Assembly: GCA_000991645.1 (NCBI GenBank) | Contig: LBRX01000054.1 | Location: forward strand, 1-6,678 | Origin: Candidatus Moranbacteria bacterium GW2011_GWE2_36_40 | GTDB lineage: Bacteria > Patescibacteriota > Minisyncoccia > Moranbacterales > GWC2-37-73 | Length of the DNA stretch: 6,678 nt | Direction: 5' to 3' | In this document: in pieces, positions 4,946-6,678 of the stretch | How positions within the stretch are numbered: the first letter of the stretch is position 1 | How the letters are laid out: each line of letters starts with the position of its first letter | Made by a program: the position numbers and the translations under genes | The notes under the pieces: generated by a model | Seen by the model: only the letters and a program-made list of their open reading frames with translations | What the model was told of the DNA's origin: nothing | Databases searched by the model: none

Positions 4946-4984
4946 ACAAAACGGAAAAAATAAAATGAAAGGAGGTTAAAGCTT

Positions 4985-5017
4985 AAAGGCGACAGTCCAA
5001 TGTGATTGCCGCCTTTT
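4985..5017. terminator. Repeat hairpin copy 1: terminator between convergent genes
   Basis: Arms AAAGGCGACAGTC (4985-4997) and GATTGCCGCCTTT (5004-5016) enclose loop CAATGT, with one A-C mismatch and one G-U pair in 13. A short T run follows on the plus strand, and AAA precedes it for the minus strand. It lies between the convergent membrane-protein and TrmB genes. The same sequence recurs at 6326-6358 with one base different. Confidence 0.75.
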
Positions 5018-5029
5018 AAATTTGTAAAA

Positions 5030-5788
5030 CTATTTTATGCCAAGTTTCCAAAGGGTTTCAAAAAATTGTTTGTAGCTGCCGGCGATGACGGGGTTGGAAA
5101 TTGAGAAGGCGGTGACGGGAGAACCGAAGATGTTGAAACCGATTGAGTCAGGCCAGATGTTGGTGTTGACCATGCCGGTAAAAAGTCCTGGAAGAATTCT
5201 GAAATCAAAAAATTCGCGATGATTTTTTGAATGCGTCAATTCTTTCTTTTGGTTTTCACTGCCAATATAGCGGATGGAAATTTTCTTTTCGAGTCGCAGC
5301 TTTTCGTATTCATATAAATTTTTTCCCATAACTTTTGCAAAATCATCACCTGAGCCTCCGATGACCAAAAGTTCGCCACCAACTGGTGCATTTTTTAATA
5401 TTTCAAATTCATAGGCAAGATACGATTCATTACCTTGATATGTTTCAAAGTGTTGATGTGGTGGCATAACCATCACCTCTTTTAATTTTTCAACCACAGA
5501 AGACGCTGTGACTTTCTGTCTGTCAATCAGACCGATTAGAGTGCTAGGATTTTTTGCGATGAATTTTTTGCGGCCATTTTTGATCATATGCTGAACCAAG
5601 CCTTTTTCTTCCAAGCTCTCTAACGCATTGTAGACATATTGTCCATGCAGAGCGGCTTTCTTGATTATTTTGGCTGTGCCAACCTCGCCAAGCTCCAAAA
5701 GAGCCAAATAAACAAGACTTTCTTTTTCTCTGAGGCCCAGACTTTGCAGGTCTGTCAAGATCTGCTTATTTTCTATTTCATCAAACAT
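5030..5788 (-). CDS. TrmB-family transcriptional regulator
   Basis: The 252-residue product has an N-terminal winged helix at about 10-80: LQSLGLREKESLVYLALLEL, then GTAKIIKKAALHGQYVYNALESLEEKGLV, where Tyr51-Glu60 resembles the recognition helix, and a wing ending KKFIAKNP. A short helical linker (about 85-107) connects to an alpha/beta sensor domain: ETYQGNESYLAYEFEIL at 115-131, LLVIGGSG at 140-147, and a C-terminal SYKQFFETLWKLG typical of CPR and archaeal TrmB-like proteins. Archaeal TrmB proteins bind sugars; the ligand here is unknown. The ATG at 5788 has no Shine-Dalgarno site. The gene is read from a strong promoter sharing its -35 box with the divergent gene at 5965, and its upstream region holds AT-rich ATATCAT repeats, so control of both genes is likely. 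Confidence 0.85.
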   Translation of the reverse strand: MFDEIENKQILTDLQSLGLREKESLVYLALLELGEVGTAKIIKKAALHGQYVYNALESLEEKGLVQHMIKNGRKKFIAKNPSTLIGLIDRQKVTASSVVEKLKEVMVMPPHQHFETYQGNESYLAYEFEILKNAPVGGELLVIGGSGDDFAKVMGKNLYEYEKLRLEKKISIRYIGSENQKKELTHSKNHREFFDFRILPGLFTGMVNTNIWPDSIGFNIFGSPVTAFSISNPVIAGSYKQFFETLWKLGIK

Positions 5789-5830
5789 ATATGATAAATA
5801 TTGATAAATTACTTATTATAAAGCATTAAT

Positions 5831-5857
5831 ATATCATAATTATATCATCATAAATCA
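5831..5857. promoter_or_regulatory. Possible operator: ATATCAT repeats over the TrmB-gene -10 box
   Basis: ATATCAT occurs at 5831-5837 and again at 5842-5848, 11 bp apart (about one helical turn), followed by the related AAATCAT at 5852-5857. The two ATATCAT copies overlap and flank the -10 box of the TrmB promoter. This spacing suits a dimeric winged-helix protein. It is AT-rich sequence, so chance is possible. Confidence 0.35.
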
Positions 5858-5867
5858 TTGACGTCAA
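5839..5867 (-). promoter_or_regulatory. Promoter of the TrmB-type gene (extended -10)
   Basis: On the minus strand, TTGACG (complement of 5862-5867) and TATAAT (complement of 5839-5844) are 17 nt apart, with TGA before the -10 box. Transcription would begin near 5832, about 44 nt before the ATG at 5788. Confidence 0.8.
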
Positions 5868-5886
5868 GCTGAAAACGTGGTATCAT
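5858..5886 (+). promoter_or_regulatory. Promoter of the CPCC-protein gene (extended -10, shared -35)
   Basis: TTGACG (5858-5863) and TATCAT (5881-5886) are 17 nt apart, with TGG before the -10 box. The -35 box is half of the palindrome TTGACGTCAA (5858-5867); the other half is the -35 box of the TrmB promoter. Transcription should begin near 5893. Confidence 0.75.
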
Positions 5887-5897
5887 GTGTTGTTACG

Positions 5898-5963
5898 ATG
5901 AATATTGTAATGAAGTTTCTTAAAAATCTAAAGTCGACGGACTCTAAGCGAAAAGGAGAATAA
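5898..5963 (+). other. Possible 21-codon leader ORF before the CPCC-protein gene
   Basis: ATG 5898 to TAA 5961-5963 encodes MNIVMKFLKNLKSTDSKRKG plus E, a basic peptide. The predicted transcript start is only about 5 nt before this ATG, so it would be nearly leaderless. Its stop lies 1 nt before the next ATG (5965), and its last codons contain that gene's Shine-Dalgarno site. Coupled translation is possible, but no homologue is known to me. Confidence 0.25.
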
Positions 5964-5964
5964 G

Positions 5965-6321
5965 ATGAATATAGAATTTACTGGCGTGGATACTGGATAT
6001 GCTTGTAGCGAATTGGGAATAGCTCTTGAAAGAATGGTTCCAGAAATTAGAATGTTTGTAAACAAAAAATATTCAAGCAGAAAAGATGATAGAACATTGG
6101 TTATTGTAATGGTTTGTCCCTGTTGCAGTTCAAGTGACAAATTGAGAATTAGAAATTCTATTATGGTTAGTCCATTTCGCGGTATTGATTGTTCCGGTTA
6201 TAATATAAAAAGAATCAATGTTTATCCACCATTCAGAACACCAGGAAAAGATGGAGAAGCGGGTAATGTGGAAGAGTTTTTAAAATTTTTTGAAAATACT
6301 ATTGAGGAGGCTTTGAAATAA
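5965..6321 (+). CDS. Cys-containing hypothetical protein (CPCC motif)
   Basis: The 118-residue product matches no family I recognise. It appears soluble: there is no signal peptide or long hydrophobic segment. The central strand TLVIVMVCPCC places Cys51, Cys53 and Cys54 together, with Cys14 and Cys76 elsewhere. RFVN-like basic stretches (FVNKKYSSRKDDR) precede it, and a C-terminal helix (NVEEFLKFFENTIEEALK) ends the protein. The cysteines could bind metal or be redox active, but no complete zinc-finger spacing is visible. AAAAGGAG (5951-5958), 6 nt before the ATG, fixes the start. The gene is transcribed divergently from the TrmB-type regulator, from a mirror-image promoter, so it is a likely regulatory target. 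Repeat hairpin copy 2 begins 4 nt after its stop. Confidence 0.7.
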   Translation: MNIEFTGVDTGYACSELGIALERMVPEIRMFVNKKYSSRKDDRTLVIVMVCPCCSSSDKLRIRNSIMVSPFRGIDCSGYNIKRINVYPPFRTPGKDGEAGNVEEFLKFFENTIEEALK

Positions 6322-6324
6322 TGC

Positions 6325-6360
6325 AAAAGGCGACAGTCCAATGTGATTGCCACCTTTTTT
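6325..6360 (+). terminator. Repeat hairpin copy 2: terminator of the CPCC-protein gene
   Basis: Arms AAAAGGCGACAGTC (6325-6338) and GATTGCCACCTTTT (6345-6358) enclose the same CAATGT loop as copy 1. They have two A-C mismatches and one G-U pair, and the T run continues to 6360. It differs from copy 1 only by A for G at 6352 within the shared 33 nt. Its 3' arm overlaps the -35 box of the next promoter. Confidence 0.8.
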
Positions 6361-6375
6361 ATTTTGTGTTATAAT
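6347..6375 (+). promoter_or_regulatory. Promoter of the ORF6N gene, -35 box inside the terminator hairpin
   Basis: TTGCCA (6347-6352) and TATAAT (6370-6375) are 17 nt apart, and TGT precedes the -10 box (extended -10). The start would be near 6382, leaving a leader of about 27 nt to the ATG at 6409, with no Shine-Dalgarno site. Confidence 0.7.
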
Positions 6376-6408
6376 AAAGAATATTGATAATTAACTTTGA
6401 TAAACAAA

Positions 6409-6678
6409 ATGTCAAAACAAAAAACAGCAGAAATAATCCCAGATGAAAGAATATTTGGAAGAATTCTTTATATTCGTGGGGAAAAAGTGATGTTTGACCG
6501 TGACATTGCTGAGCTTTATGATGTAAAAACAAAAGAATTGAATAAGGCTGTTAAAAGAAATATCGAGCGTTTTCCTGAAGATTTTATGTTTCAGCTTACA
6601 AAGTCTGAGAGTGATATGTTTCTAAGGTTCCAAAATGGAACCTTAGAGAATGGTGGTAGAGGAAAATATGCAAAATAT
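6409..6678 (+). CDS. ORF6N domain protein, N-terminal part
   Basis: Ninety residues are visible before the window end. They match the ORF6N domain: ERIFGRILYIRGEKVMFDRD, IAELYDVKTKELNKAVKRNI, then ERFPEDFMFQLTKSE, followed by the variable segment MFLRFQNGTLENGGRGKYAKY that normally leads into LPYAFTEQG. ORF6N is a DNA-binding-like domain of phage anti-repressor and KilA-N type proteins. Chromosomal copies are common in CPR and other bacteria, often as dispersed accessory genes, and their role there is uncertain. The start ATG has no Shine-Dalgarno site but fits the family. A perfect 11-bp hairpin lies in the coding sequence at 6621-6647. Confidence 0.9.
   Translation, partial: MSKQKTAEIIPDERIFGRILYIRGEKVMFDRDIAELYDVKTKELNKAVKRNIERFPEDFMFQLTKSESDMFLRFQNGTLENGGRGKYAKY
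6621..6647. repeat. Perfect 11-bp inverted repeat inside the ORF6N gene
   Basis: TCTAAGGTTCC (6621-6631) and GGAACCTTAGA (6637-6647) are exact reverse complements around AAAAT. They lie in the codons for FLRFQNGTLE, the variable segment of ORF6N proteins. No U-tract follows. Confidence 0.7.

Noticed and set aside
4965..4979. Mini-ORF MKGG after the membrane-protein gene
   Set aside because: It is four codons long and its only notable feature is that it contains an AAAGGAGGT tract. It is more simply read as an orphan ribosome-site-like sequence.
4985..6358. CRISPR array
   Set aside because: Only two repeat copies more than 1.3 kb apart with genes between them, each a hairpin with a T run after a gene. 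No spacers or cas genes.

Overview
The window looks like a piece of chromosome from a small-genome, AT-rich bacterium of the Candidate Phyla Radiation (Patescibacteria), probably Parcubacteria-like. This rests on gene content, not on a marker tree. It combines a 3D-domain wall protein, a family 4 uracil-DNA glycosylase, Lrp-type and TrmB-type regulators of an archaeal flavour, an ORF6N protein, and an atypical receiver protein of a kind I recall only from CPR genomes. Shine-Dalgarno sites are strong before some genes and absent before others. The standard code fits: no internal UGA has to be read as sense.

Layout. 1-322: 3' end of a SIMPL-domain (DUF541) protein, then a terminator. 432-1076: a strong extended -10 promoter, a leader hairpin, and a 3D-domain protein whose signal peptide is cut off by an in-frame TAA, closed by a perfect palindromic terminator. 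1169-1338: tRNA-Cys(GCA) and tRNA-Leu(UAA), converging through a shared bidirectional terminator on a minus-strand block. That block runs from 3805 to 1389: a double-module Lrp/AsnC regulator, a YfcE/MJ0936-type phosphoesterase 13 nt behind it, a 181-nt palindromic intergenic element, and the uracil-DNA glycosylase.

3832-5017: divergent promoters separate the Lrp gene from a plus-strand unit. This unit has a roughly 130-nt structured leader with a boxA-like motif, the atypical receiver, a structured 154-nt spacer with surplus Shine-Dalgarno-like tracts, and a small membrane protein. It ends at a hairpin terminator, copy 1 of a 33-nt repeat. 5030-6678: a TrmB-type regulator (minus) and a Cys-containing orphan gene (plus) are fired from two mirror-image promoters that share one palindromic -35 box. 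The orphan gene ends at copy 2 of the repeat, whose 3' arm also supplies the -35 box of the following ORF6N gene, which is cut by the window end.

How the genes may work together (inference): the Lrp protein and the receiver unit, and the TrmB protein and the Cys-containing orphan, are two divergent regulator/target pairs. The most unusual parts are the receiver unit with its boxA-like leader, the mirror promoter pair, and the repeat that combines terminator and promoter functions.
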